Of a stretch of DNA of 64,000 nucleotides, positions 25,701 to 34,624 are shown one piece after another. The stretch's first letter is position 1; each line of letters opens with the position of its first letter. The position numbers and the translations under genes are program-made. Source of the DNA: Actinostola sp. cb2023 (Eukaryota; Cnidaria; Anthozoa; Actiniaria; Actinostolidae); NCBI GenBank assembly GCA_033675265.1, contig JAUJYZ010001198.1, forward strand, positions 434,501 through 498,500, in the 5' to 3' direction. The notes beneath the pieces were generated by a model. The model was not told the DNA's origin, ran no database searches, and saw nothing but the letters and a program-made list of their open reading frames with translations.

Positions 25701-28700
25701 GAAACAATTATCAAACTTTCAAATTAGGGGGTGGGGGTGGTGAAACTGGATTTGAAGGAGCTCTTTTTCTGCTGGCCCCCAGTATAAAATAAAGTCAAAA
25801 AAGTGATGACCCCTCCCCAGTTTCCATGCACCATCTCTAATGTAAAGTATGTACTACCCCCTGTTTTTATCCCATTGACCCCACCCCCTCACTTTATGAC
25901 CAGTCCCTTGGGGGGTTAGGGTCACTTTAAATCTTCAAGAACTATAAGGTGGTATTTCCATACTGAAATCACATTATCATTGAGCTATCACACTGAATCC
26001 ATAGTAATATCAGTAAAGAAATGTACAATATTTGCCATTCGAACATACACCTGTAAATACATGCATAAAAAAGTTGACATAATTACATGCATGTCTGATG
26101 CAACTATGTAATACAGACTAGGTATTAGAGTGCAAACACTAAAACCATGAAACAGTACAAACTAATTAGTACTAAATAGCACCAATGGAACAATAAAAAA
26201 CAAAAGACATTGCACTATTTAGTGCTAATTAAAGTTAGCACTGTTTCATGGTTTTAGTGTTTGCACTCTAAACATGACAACTCCAAATACCCTATCTTAA
26301 ATGAATTACTATGTGTACACTTGGTATTAAAATTACACACTTAATTGTTGCAGTTTTCCATAATGACTTTAAAATCAGATAAAATCAAATCTTTACCATT
26401 TGTAATAAAATATTATCTTATTACAAAATATAGTTGTCTTACTTGATTGTCTTGATTCAATGTCAAGGCTAGAAAATAGTGTGTAAATATTACAGTTTTT
26501 CTATTTCTGTTATCAATTCCAAGTAAAGCCCTTTTGCATCTCTGGGTGAGTGAGGCATTTGTTGATTAAGATCTTGCATTATAAGCATTGCAAGGGAATA
26601 AAACTCAGTTGAGCAAACACTTTCATATCTATTGCTGCAGCAAAGTTCTCTAGCAACAGCAATGTCATCCATGTCAACAACACTTTTGTAATCTCTGGAG
26701 TCTGTCAACTCTGGTACAAAGAAAAGTGTATCTGGTCGACAGAAGGGGATTCTGCATTCCCAGATGGTCTGATCTGGTGACAATTCCATAGCCTGGCAGT
26801 ATTCTGAAGTTCATTCTCTATTATAGGGATGAAGCAAAATCTAAGACACTCTGCATGAATAACATTGGCATCACAATAGACACCACTCTCTCTCAAGTCC
26901 TTAAAATATTTAATCCACCAGTCAGTACATCCCCTACGTAACTGACTCCACCAGGCTTCTATTCTCTGATTTGAAACAGATTTTCCGTACATAAAGCTTT
27001 TTTCACCAGCAAATGCATCAGCTGAATCCCTTCTGAGAAAGCGTTGAATCGCAGCCACGTTAACATTTTCTGTTCCACAGTCGGCACGGACTACACGAGG
27101 TACACCTTTTATTTGCTCAATACAATCAACAAAGTAGTTTGCCACAACAGAAGGGTCGTTATTGGTATTCCCAACTTCAAGCCAAAGTATTCGTCTCGAA
27201 TAGCCATCAATACAGCCATGTATGCATATGCCAAACGGCTTTAATTTATCGTAGCCGTCCATATGCCAAATATAATTGGGTCCTCTGCTATGATATCTTC
27301 TTCTCTGTAGTCTATGCCTAAGGCGCCTTTCTGTGCCAGCAGGGTCAAGAATTCTCAGGGCATGACGAACGGTCTCCTTGCTAACTACCAGATGATGATT
27401 GTTTTTAAGCCTTGACCACATGTTTCGGTATCCCACACTGCTTCCACTTCCTTGTAATTCATCCTCTATGGAACTTATTACTTGCATTACATCGCTGACA
27501 TTCTTTCGTCTCGATAGACCTTTCTTAGCTAGAATTCTTTTCAACTGACGAAAGCTCAGTACAATTCCATGACATGAAACTAAGAATGCTAATATCTCTA
27601 CCTGACTGAAACCCAAATGGAAATATTCTTCGATCAGATCATTACGAGCTGATATGCCAGTCCTGACGGCAGGAGTATAAGGTTCAAGAACACTGTCAGA
27701 GAACTTTAAACATAATGTACATAAAATGAGTAAAACGAGGAAGAAGACAACATGTGGTGCCATTTTGCAAAGATAACTGATGGCAGCGGCACTATTGGCA
27801 GTAAAAGTGGCAGTAAAAGTGGCAGTAAAAGTGGCAGTAAAAGTGGCAGTAAAAGTGGCAGTAAAAGTGGCAGTAAAAGTGGCAGTAAAAGTGGCAGTAA
27901 AAGTGGCAGTAAAAGTGGCAGTAAAAGTGGCAGTAAAAGTGGCAGTAAAAGTGGCAGTAAAAGTCGCAGTAAAAGTGGCAGTAAAAGTGGCAGTAAAAGT
28001 GGCAGTAAAAGTGGCAAAAGTGGCAGTAAAATTTGGCAGTCACAAAAGAAGGCAGTCAAAAGAAGGCAGTAAAAGTGGCAGTAAAAGTGGCAGTAAAAGT
28101 GGCAGTAAAAGTGGCAGTCAAAAAGTCTAGAGTGCGAGAAATCTAGTCGAAAAGTGGCAGTGACAAAAAGTGCGCAGTGGCGAAAAAAAGTGGCAGTGAA
28201 AAGTGGCTAATGTATAAAGTGCTACAGGGAAGCTTCCCCTGATTAAACTGTGGATCAGTAAAAGTCGCAAAGTATGTTTTAAAATAAATGTATGATGGCC
28301 CTTAACGGGCTCCGTACTGATCTTTAATTATTTCTTATCACAACAAGAAGAACAATCATTAAAGAAGATCTTAATGAGTGTTCTAGATTTAAAAGACCGA
28401 AATATTTTATTTTAGTCAAAATGTCTCACTCAAAACTCGTAGTCTAGAGTCTACGAGTTTTGCGAGAAATCTAGTCGAAACGATGACATCGAGATTTTCA
28501 AGCTGACGTGACAATGTCACAGCTTTACGCATGCGCACTAATCGTAATGGCGAAAACTTGTACTCATAGTCGTACTCGTAGTCGAATTTGAAGCTCTCTA
28601 ATGTATAAAGTGCTACAGGGAAGCTTCCCCTGATTAGCAGACACTGACATTGGATCAAGAGTACATAATGTAAGTGTCCATTTACACAAAGTGTGTCCAA

Positions 28701-31700
28701 TGTTTTAGGACCTTTAGGATGTGTTGTTTTTGGGAGGAGTCCATTTATTAGTGGAAGTTCAACTGTAGGGCTGCCAGGGGGAGGGGGAATTGTACTTGTA
28801 TGTTGACAGTTCAAACTGATTATTGGTAGCTATTCATATGAAGTTAAAGTTAAAGCTAAAGATAATGCTTTTATTGTTTAAGTTAAAAATAAATACACTC
28901 AAGGTCAAATGAACACAATTATTTTTTTGCTGCTAAAGTTATGTATTCAATTGCTAATCTACATGTTTGTGTTAAAGATGTAAAGTAAGCATTATAAACC
29001 TACACGTATGCTTTCAGTAAATTGTAAAATGCTAAAAAGCCTGCATACTAAACCTCTAATGTGCAAATATATAAAACCACTAGTGATTTACTTGTGTTAA
29101 AAGTGACTCAACTACACTAAACCTTTTGTTTTATCTTCACATATACATAATCTGCACACTATTTATTCTGCGGCATTTATAAATGCATGGATACACATAC
29201 CAGAAAGTGAGTGAACAGTATTGAAGCTGACAGCTATGCACTATTAATATGTATGTGTATTTAGGGCCAAGGACGACGTATAGATACAACTTATTTGATG
29301 GTTTGACAGATAATATGCGCGGATATCTTACGAGTTGCGTAGTATTTTTCTGAGCCCATATAGGACGAGGAAAAATACGAGCAATGAGTAAAATGGCCAC
29401 AAGTATTATCTGTCAAACCATCAAATAAGGGGTTTATTATTCCACAATTGACTTTGTTTCTTTGATTCCTGAAGTTTTTGAGCCATTCTTGCTATGTTGA
29501 AATCAAGGCCATTGACTAACTTTGAACTTTGTGTGAATTTGGAAATTTGTTGGAATTGAAGTTCTAACTCAAGTTCTCAGACTCTAAAGGGCCGTTTACA
29601 CGGGCGATTTTATCGGCGATTTTGTCGGCAACTTTATCGCCGCGAAGTTGCACAAAATTTCGAGCATGTTCGAAATTGCAGCGATTTGGCTTTATCGCCG
29701 CTATTGAAATCGCCGGTAGTTTACACGGGCGATTTGCATTTTGTGGTTGCAATAACTTCGCGGCGATAAAGTTGCCGACAAAATCGCCGATAAAATCGCC
29801 CGTGTAAACGGCCCTTACAGAAGTTTTGAAACGAATTATTGAAGAAAATCAAGTTTAATTGTACATCAATTCCAATGAATTTCCGAATTCACACAAGAAA
29901 GAAGTTCAAAGTTCACCAACATAGTTCATTTCAGAGTTCCCAAGTTATTGATTGCTTAAAAGATAACAAAAAATAATATTTTTTAAACTCCTTTAAACTA
30001 AAAGTCTTTTTTTCCTTTTATTGTTTTGAGTGTAACATTATTTTATATTATTGGTGATGTTTATTAAACCTAATTACACACGAAACAATACCTGATACAT
30101 GCATTCCACAACACTTGAAGGGCTCCCTGGCTCCCTGCAAGAACAACGTAAGTGATCTCTGATCAAAATTGAAATTCTCCTCGACATTCATTGAATTTCA
30201 AAGGAGAATTTGGGATTTGATCACTTACGCCGTTCTTGCAGGGACCCCTTCACTTGACATAATGCCTCTTGTGCTTGATTGCACACTGTTTGCACAATAT
30301 ACATGCAATCTTATTACGTTGCTAGTGAAAACCAGGGTTTAAAGTTAGAAAGCTACCTACAGGTAGGATGTCGTATAATCTACACAATAGTCTTTCATTT
30401 TCATTTATGGAAAAACTGGTTTACTGTAACGTCCAAAACGTCAGTAAATTGAGTGCATTCTACACACTGTCTTGTTGATTGTTATACACTGGCGCAGTCT
30501 CTACTAGTTTAACTACTAGTCCCTAACATTCTCTATGTGTTTTCCATCAACTCGTCAGACTCTCTTTAAAGTAGATATGTGCCACAAAACACATGTAGTA
30601 CTTACCCTACAACAGTACAGTATACAGGGTTTTGGGATGACTAATATTTGTGTTTTTAAATACAGAATTGGAAAACAAGGTGGTTTGTGCTCTTCAAACA
30701 TGAACTCAAGTACTACAAATCAAAAGGGGTCAGTAAAATAAAAGGGACTCCATACAACAATGCTCGTAAATGATCAAAATCTAAATTCTCCTTGGGATTC
30801 TTTGAATTTCAAAGGAGAATTTGGGTTTTGATCACAAGTCACTGTTCTTGCGCAGTCCCTTCAATATTATAAAAAAACAGAGATCTGGCATCATATTAAT
30901 AATATTTTAGGGTTGGAGTTGTCTGTCAGCTGAGAGGCAACATTTTCTGTCTTGAATCATTCAATTTCAATATCAGTGTTTGAAATGTTAATCCTCTTGA
31001 AATCGAAGAGGCAGTGTAGGTGCCTTGTGATTACAATCTAAATTCTCCTTTAGAACTCATAGAGGGTAAAGGAGAATTTGGATTTTGGTCACTTACATTG
31101 TTCAGATTCACCTGCTTGGCAGATCGATCGAGTCTCTGCCTTTCTCTCTTCGGGAAGAGAGAAAGGTGACTTTACCAAACAGGGTACATGTAGATGTATG
31201 CATCGACCCCTCAAATTATATCATTCAGTGTAGTGGAGGACCACTGACTGTCTAAAAATCAGGCTATCAAATCATGTTATTGTTTTTATTATTTTAATAA
31301 TTATTTTTATTATTATTATTTTACAGGATAAAGAACCAATCAAGGTTCTAGATCTAGAGGAGTGCCATGAAGTTGCTAAAGAAGATTCTGTAGGGAAAGC
31401 TAATTGCTTTAGGTAGGCATCATCACATCCTCCTTCACACCCTGTCTCAGTTTTGTCATGCAACTCAATGTGGCCATGGTAGCTAGGGTGCACCCCTGAG
31501 AGAGAGAATAGAGAGCGACGGAAGTGCTAATAACTTTTCATACCTTAATAGTTGGTATTCCCTGTGGATGAAGTAACCTCACAGGCAAAGGCTTGCACTA
31601 AATTAAATGTCTGATGTTCAAAATACGAACAGAAGTAAATTGACACTTCCGGTTGCCGTTGCTATTGTAGATTTTGCAAATCATAACCTCCCTAATAAGG

Positions 31701-32701
31701 AATTACGATGAGACTGCTATAGAGTAATCCTGGGTACCAGAGGTCACTTTAGAGTGTCAAATCCTTGCAACATTGTAAATGGATTATTTTTATCTGATTA
31801 TTATCACATTACTTGATTTAGAATTGTTATGCCTTCAAGAACATTCTATTGTTTTGCTAACTCATCTCAAGAGGCCGAGGATTGGATTAAATTGTTAAAG
31901 TGGAAACTGGTATGTACATATATACTGCTATGTCAATGGGTTCAAAATATGAGAATTTTATACTACTATTGTGCATCTTGTGATAACGTTTTCAACTTCG
32001 ATGCCTATCGGTACTTTTACTTAATATATATAGCTAATTGCGTAATCGTTGTCGGGTTGAAAATCATGAAAGCTATGACCAAAAGGAATTCTGGGAAATT
32101 AAAACTCTCAAATAACACTGTCAAATGATCGACCTTTTTATCCAGACTTGTAGGATCTTAGTTAAATAGCTCATATACCTTCAAAACTATGAGAACATTG
32201 AATATATCTGCATGTAATGCAGGTCATGAACTGATTTCCCATCCATCCTTGCGGTCTCAGCTTCTATGATTTATGATTTTCAACCCGACAACGATTATGC
32301 AATTAGCTATATAGCTGATATATACATGTTGACCAGGACCATCTGTGGTGGATCGATCTAGGGGAGGATCACCGGGTACACACATACACCCCTCTTGCTG
32401 CCCAGAAACAATTCAATAAATAAATACAATTTTTAATACAAAACATCATTGCATGCAACATTTCCTTCTGGGGTGAACCCGGCCCCCACCTCAAAATCCT
32501 AGATCCGCCCCAGACATGTAATAGACATTTACCGTATTCGCTTCAATGATCGACCACGAACAATGCATGGTTTCAGGGATTGGGGTAGACAATATAATAA
32601 AGGTCTGTTCTTATATTAGTTGTTCTTTAAACTCTCTTCAATGTGATTATTTGCAGGATAACTTGTCAACAAGCAAAAAGAGATACTCGTCAGTCAGATG
32701 A
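9395..32701 (+). CDS. DAPP1: DAPP1/Bam32-type SH2-PH adaptor (complete, nine exons)
   Basis: Exons: 9395-9438, 11903-12025, 12627-12763, 13550-13686, 13949-13996, 30666-30728, 31327-31412, 31822-31909 and 32657-32701. All are GT-AG with matching phases and encode 256 residues (human about 280). The SH2 domain spans residues about 16-110: it opens WYHGNITRHHAEALL and has GSYLLRDS, with Arg42 as the phosphotyrosine-binding arginine. Tyr121 in PATYEKVRVH aligns with the regulatory tyrosine of DAPP1 (Tyr139 in human). The PH domain spans about 150-252 (EGYLTKLGG, NWKTRWFVLF, LKYYK, TFYCFA, EDWIKLLKWKL). It keeps the basic K...K-x-R pattern (Lys156, Lys166, Arg168) that binds PI(3,4,5)P3/PI(3,4)P2 in this family. 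Family role: cytosolic adaptor recruited to membrane after PI3-kinase activation. Intron 5 (13997-30665) is about 16.7 kb because it holds a 14.2-kb transposon. Exon 6, with the W-K-T-R-W-F core, lies beyond that insertion. Confidence 0.92.
9439..11902 (+). other. DAPP1 intron 1, no coding exon seen
   Basis: 2.46-kb AT-rich intron. It contains a perfect-looking palindrome at about 10537-10613 (taacacatgtatatagatat and its complement) and ends in AAT/ATT trinucleotide tracts (11759-11895) that run up to the exon 2 acceptor. Several open frames of 60-160 codons here have no recognisable motifs. Confidence 0.6.
11759..11895. repeat. (AAT)n-(ATT)n microsatellite hairpin at a splice acceptor
   Basis: An AAT-repeat block followed by ATT-repeat blocks can pair into a hairpin. 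The final ATT array ends a few bases before the AG (11901-11902) of DAPP1 exon 2, so the usual polypyrimidine tract is replaced by repeat DNA. Confidence 0.8.
12880..13425 (+). repeat. (CAT)n/(CAC)n/(AAT)n microsatellite block in DAPP1 intron 3
   Basis: About 550 bases of imperfect CAT, CAC and CATCCTT repeats with an inner pure AAT tract (about 13311-13361). The His/Ser-rich and Ile-rich open frames through it are repeat artefacts. Confidence 0.9.
13726..13790 (+). repeat. Long poly-G tract in DAPP1 intron 4
   Basis: About 64 consecutive G residues, 40 bases downstream of the exon 4 donor, with a second run of about 11 G near 13811. It has strong G-quadruplex potential on the transcribed RNA. 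Confidence 0.85.
14584..14735. repeat. Left subterminal array of 12-bp repeats
   Basis: About 13 tandem copies of ACTTTTACTGCG with scattered ACTTTTACTGCC variants. It is the reverse complement of the right-end array, and the CGC-type variant predominates here. Confidence 0.92.
15411..16712. mobile_element. Nested 1.3-kb TIR element with repeated 'CCCCTCCGTGAC' motif
   Basis: Ends GGGGCATTTCACAGTATTT (15411) and its exact reverse complement (16694-16712), flanked by AGAG on both sides as a likely 4-bp target duplication. Inside, the motif CCCCTCCGTGAC or its complement recurs at about 15594, 15760, 15943, 16295, 16307, 16509 and 16678, with some degenerate copies. No coding frame of note. 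It lies in intron 2 of the HECT gene. Confidence 0.85.
16749..17375. mobile_element. Nested element with ATCGAT-rich ends
   Basis: The left end, ataacccctgccataccaat, matches the inverted right end attggtatggccgggtgata. Blocks of TATCGAT/ATCGAT repeats (16770-16950 and 17185-17360) lie next to each end, in mirror arrangement. The unit resembles the DRE/DREF motif TATCGATA, but no function is implied. Confidence 0.75.
17581..17862. mobile_element. Palindromic MITE ('acacctatttcaaataacg' ends)
   Basis: Nearly perfect inverted repeat of about 140-bp arms: acacctatttcaaataacgt at the left, its complement at the right. A diverged relative of the left half occurs at 57955-58255. Confidence 0.85.
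19021..19308. mobile_element. MITE ('gggctcccatataaaagtat' ends) in HECT-gene intron 3
   Basis: The 34-base left end is repeated inverted at the right (acgagcatccccaatacttt). The interior has inverted copies of 'acccctaaaagata'. Confidence 0.85.
19932..20072. mobile_element. MITE with 'gggaccgcggag' ends, copy 2
   Basis: Inverted ends cagggaccgcggag and ctccgcagtccctg. It is a shorter relative of the element at 7092-7345. It lies in intron 4 of the HECT gene. Confidence 0.8.
21055..21294. mobile_element. Probable MITE ('aataggac...agttagagg' ends)
   Basis: The left aataggactttcgaagttag resembles the inverted right end (gacctctaactgcaaaaggcctatt). The interior includes an internal second copy of the left motif and an ATTA tract. 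Confidence 0.6.
21600..22358 (+). repeat. Eleven 69-bp coding repeats inside the HECT-gene exon 7
   Basis: Units of exactly 69 bases (23 residues: V/G-DLDGGSSSQRNESQDVSSA-AID) are almost identical in DNA. They differ mainly at one codon (GTTGAC versus GGTGAT: order V,V,V,G,G,G,G,G,V,G,G). All six frames stay open through the array, but only the plus frame continuing from exon 7 is coding. The near-identity points to recent expansion or gene conversion. Confidence 0.95.
22562..22960. repeat. Fragments of two dispersed repeats in HECT-gene intron 7
   Basis: 22562-22760 begins with ccgggggggg and tactcccatatatgggctat and contains repeated 'acagggtat' motifs. 22796-22960 holds three tandem pieces of a 'gagagtagcgttgcgtgatg' plus 'aaattcccgactgctgcag' repeat. 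The same family is seen at 60240-60300, and related hairpins at 61545-61695. Confidence 0.65.
22995..23455. repeat. C-rich then G-rich low-complexity blocks
   Basis: 22995-23085 is (CCCCTC)n on the plus strand and 23236-23450 is (GGGGA)n. They can pair into a large hairpin and each can form G-quadruplexes on one strand. The gap holds two copies of a 'caatgttga' motif in opposite orientations. Long Gly/Arg/Glu or Pro-rich frames here are artefacts. Confidence 0.85.
23629..23858. mobile_element. MITE ('aggccctgttag' ends)
   Basis: Inverted ends ataggccctgttag and ctctaacagggcct, with interior motifs 'ataatccataatcc' repeated. It ends about 50 bases before the acceptor of the HECT exon. Confidence 0.75.
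24891..26489. other. Region between the two transposon genes, no coding exon seen
   Basis: AT-rich sequence between the converging HECT and integrase genes. It contains a palindromic MITE (26125-26270) with ends 'agagtgcaaacactaaaacc'. A related fragment is at 17925-18020 ('tttagagtgcaa', 'agtactaaatag'). Confidence 0.6.
26490..27763 (-). pseudogene. DDE integrase/transposase of the 14.2-kb element (one frameshift)
   Basis: Two overlapping minus-strand frames, 27763-26705 and 26789-26490, join through a single missing base near 26738-26742, where NAESPS should run straight into RPDTLFFVPEL. Without that lesion the product would be 424 residues. N-terminal half: helical DNA-binding-like region (FSQVEILAFL, FRQLKRILAKKGLSRRK, WSRLKNNHHLVVSKETVR). 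Catalytic core: Asp in YIWHMDGYDKLKPFG, Asp in VVRADCGTEN and Glu in SNQRIEAWWSQLR, giving a DDE triad of the integrase (rve) type. It also has the DWW motif and a Cys-rich C-terminus. A hydrophobic stretch follows the chosen Met, and the true start may lie inside. The start abuts the 12-bp subterminal array, so the transposase promoter is probably in the terminal region. The protein would catalyse cut-and-paste transposition. Confidence 0.85.
27796..28115. repeat. Right subterminal array of 12-bp repeats
   Basis: About 24 tandem copies of GGCAGTAAAAGT, one CGC variant, and an irregular stretch near 28010-28060. Inverted relative to the left array. Confidence 0.92.
28123..28640. repeat. Duplicated right end of the transposon including host flank
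   Basis: The 38-base flank starting taatgtataaagtgctacag occurs at 28208-28245 and again at 28599-28636, after the terminal repeat. The motif gcgagaaatctagtcgaaa also occurs twice (about 28134 and 28461). The inner copy is a shortened version of the outer one, so part of the right terminus and its flank was duplicated. Confidence 0.75.
29290..29429. mobile_element. MITE ('cttatttgatggtttgacag' ends)
   Basis: 26-base perfect inverted ends in DAPP1 intron 5, 140 bp in total. Confidence 0.85.
29587..29816. mobile_element. Palindromic MITE ('aagggccgtttacacgggcg' ends)
   Basis: About 70-base inverted arms with repeated 'cggcgatttt' motifs, in DAPP1 intron 5. Confidence 0.85.
30128..30244. mobile_element. 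MITE family 'aattctcctttgaaattc', copy in DAPP1 intron 5
   Basis: Inverted ends ctccctgcaagaac and gttcttgcagggac. The core is a hairpin of 'attctcct...attgaatttcaaaggagaat' flanked by TGATC. Further copies are at 30749-30862 and 31020-31100, and fragments at about 6463-6510 and 48470-48535. Confidence 0.8.
30749..30862. mobile_element. MITE family 'aattctcctttgaaattc', second intronic copy
   Basis: The same core hairpin as the element at 30128-30244, with diverged ends (gggactcc...gcagtccc). It begins about 20 bases after the donor of DAPP1 exon 6. Confidence 0.8.
32024..32318. mobile_element. MITE ('tatatagctaattgcgtaat' ends) in DAPP1 intron 8
   Basis: About 48-base inverted ends with very few mismatches (cgttgtcgggttgaaaatca and its complement). 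Confidence 0.85.
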
Positions 32702-32760
32702 CATATTATGCTACACAGAGTCGCTGTAAATATTGGATACAATATGTATTAAACATAGAA

Positions 32761-32766
32761 AATAAA
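32761..32766 (+). terminator. Polyadenylation signal AATAAA of DAPP1
   Basis: 60 bases after the DAPP1 stop codon. Confidence 0.6.
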
Positions 32767-33084
32767 TAATTTTATCTACTAATGATTTAATTATCAATAG
32801 AATACAAATCAATTATCATTAGATAGACCTATCGGGTTTACACGTGACATCGATGGCGCCCATGTTCTATTAACAAAGCATTCATCATTAGCTTTACTTG
32901 TTTGTACATTTTTGTTCCTCCAACATGGCCACTGCTTCTTTGTGCTTGAAATCTCCAGGGATTGATTGCAAACCAGCAAAAACAATGAAATTACTCAACA
33001 TTAACCCCCAACTCTTGTTAAAAATAACAATATATTTTGTGTGCATATTTTGGATGGGCTTCCTGTGGTAGAATGCTCATGATA

Positions 33085-33325
33085 ATAGAACCACAGGGAA
33101 CCCAATATATCATTGGGTGTGCTCTACCACAGGGAACCCAATATATCATTGGGTGTGCTCTACCACAGGGAACCCAATATATCATTGGGTGTGCTCTACC
33201 ACAGAGAACCCAATATATCATTGGGTGTGCTCTACCACAGGGAACCCAATATATCATTGGGTGTGCTCTACCACAGGGAACCCAATATATCATTGGGTGT
33301 GCTCTACCACAGGAAACCCACCAAA
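33085..33325. repeat. 36-bp minisatellite, about seven copies
   Basis: Units ggaacccaatatatcattgg plus gtgtgctctaccacag, nearly identical. Each unit holds the internal palindrome acccaatatatcattgggt. The two strands' long open frames across it are artefacts. Confidence 0.92.
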
Positions 33326-33683
33326 AAGATAAATAGGATATAAATATAAATATATCTTCATTCTTAACCAAAGCCTCAGAAGAAAGCGTGTGTACTAACT
33401 TGTGTGATTGCATACATTGGCATAAGTAGTTGACCTTACAGCACATGACAATCAAGAGTGGCCACCTTTTCAGAATCAAAAAACACCAGCCTCTATGTAG
33501 TCTAGTCGTCATTAGTGTTGCATTGCGTGACGGCATTAATAACGGATGCGAAGGAGACTAGCCTCTATTGTGATATCACCAGCTGGCATATTTTTACCAG
33601 CTGCAATTCATGACACACCTTGCCTAAATGGGAGGCTCTTTATCCTTTTATAGACGGCCACAGTTTTGAGTATTTTGTCTTTT

Positions 33684-34224
33684 TGGCTGTATTCACACTA
33701 TAGGTTCCCAAAGCATCTTAGATCTTGACCTAAGTAGCTTGACTAGTGTGGACACTTTTTAGACCGTTTTTTCCAAGCTGCTTAGCAGGGCTTTGATTTT
33801 GCCGAAATTCAGCGTTCACACTAGGATTTGGGTGCAGCTCGCTAATCCTGTTATTCTTGACAGATTTTCGTTTGTTTATGTCAATCATACCAGAATCTTG
33901 GGTCGTTAATAATGATGTTTCATTTCAATTTGAGCGCCAAATCAAAACTATATATTATAGTCTTGTCTATCTTTTGTTCTGCCTTACAAACTGATATGAC
34001 GGGCAAGGAGAGAGACCATACACTTGACGAAGCAGCGAAGTATGTTACTTGTACTAGTATACAGTAGCGTTGACAGATAACTTACAGCGATACTCGCTTG
34101 AAATACCGTATATATAGTTTGAACACCAACAATTATCAAGCAGCTTGGTGTTGGAAGTTGATGACAGATTAGAAACATTAAAAATGGCCCAAGCAGCTTG
34201 AAAATGGCCTAGTGTGAACACAGT
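33684..34224. mobile_element. TIR element of 0.54 kb ('ggctgtattcacactat' ends)
   Basis: The left end ggctgtattcacactatagg is matched inverted by ggcctagtgtgaacacagtc. The interior repeats 'aagcagctt' motifs. No coding potential. Confidence 0.7.
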
Positions 34225-34624
34225 CTTTATGTCATGTGAATTAGAGTTGTTTTTGTAGCTACACGTACTACAGAGTTACTGTCACGGTACAGAATCGAAG
34301 GCATCTATTCAGCCAATCACAGTGCAAAATCATTGCTCAGCCAATCAGAATGCTTGGACATGGCATGGTCACCCCACGGCTTGAAACGTATCGTAACTAT
34401 TTTCCCACTCATTCCAAAATGACTGTAACAGTATGGCTGTATTCATGCTGTACGAAATTTCGGACCCCTTAAACAATTGTTACTCAGGTTCAGTTTATTA
34501 ATACATTGTTACAATATTATTTAATTCAAAGACTAACAATAGCAAATAAATATATATATATAATTAATAAATAACTCACACTAATAATTATGATCTAAAA
34601 TGAGGTTGGATGTATTTGCATACT

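Larger units (their letters stand above)
14415..28600. mobile_element. 14.2-kb DNA transposon encoding a SAM/HECT protein and a DDE integrase
   Basis: It lies wholly within DAPP1 intron 5. The left end (14415 onward, tagagagcttcagattcgac) and right end (ending at 28600) are inverted repeats of about 48 bases with only about four mismatches. A target duplication of TA (14415-14416 and 28599-28600) or AAT is possible; the exact border is ambiguous. Just inside both ends are arrays of a 12-bp repeat in opposite orientation (14584-14735 and 27796-28115), the typical place for transposase binding sites. Cargo: a HECT-domain gene on the plus strand (14897-24890) and a DDE integrase gene on the minus strand (27763-26490), converging tail-to-tail. 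The integrase is of a type abundant in fish, cnidarian and sponge genomes. I think it may belong to the IS3EU-like superfamily but cannot confirm this. Confidence 0.85.

Noticed and set aside
27706..28130. Frames with Lys-Ser-Gly or Val-Lys repeats
   Set aside because: Translations of the 12-bp subterminal repeat array of the transposon.
33018..33536. Repetitive frames that, with the evenly repeated 36-bp units, might suggest a CRISPR array or repeat protein
   Set aside because: The units are contiguous with no unique spacers, and the genome is eukaryotic; it is a minisatellite.
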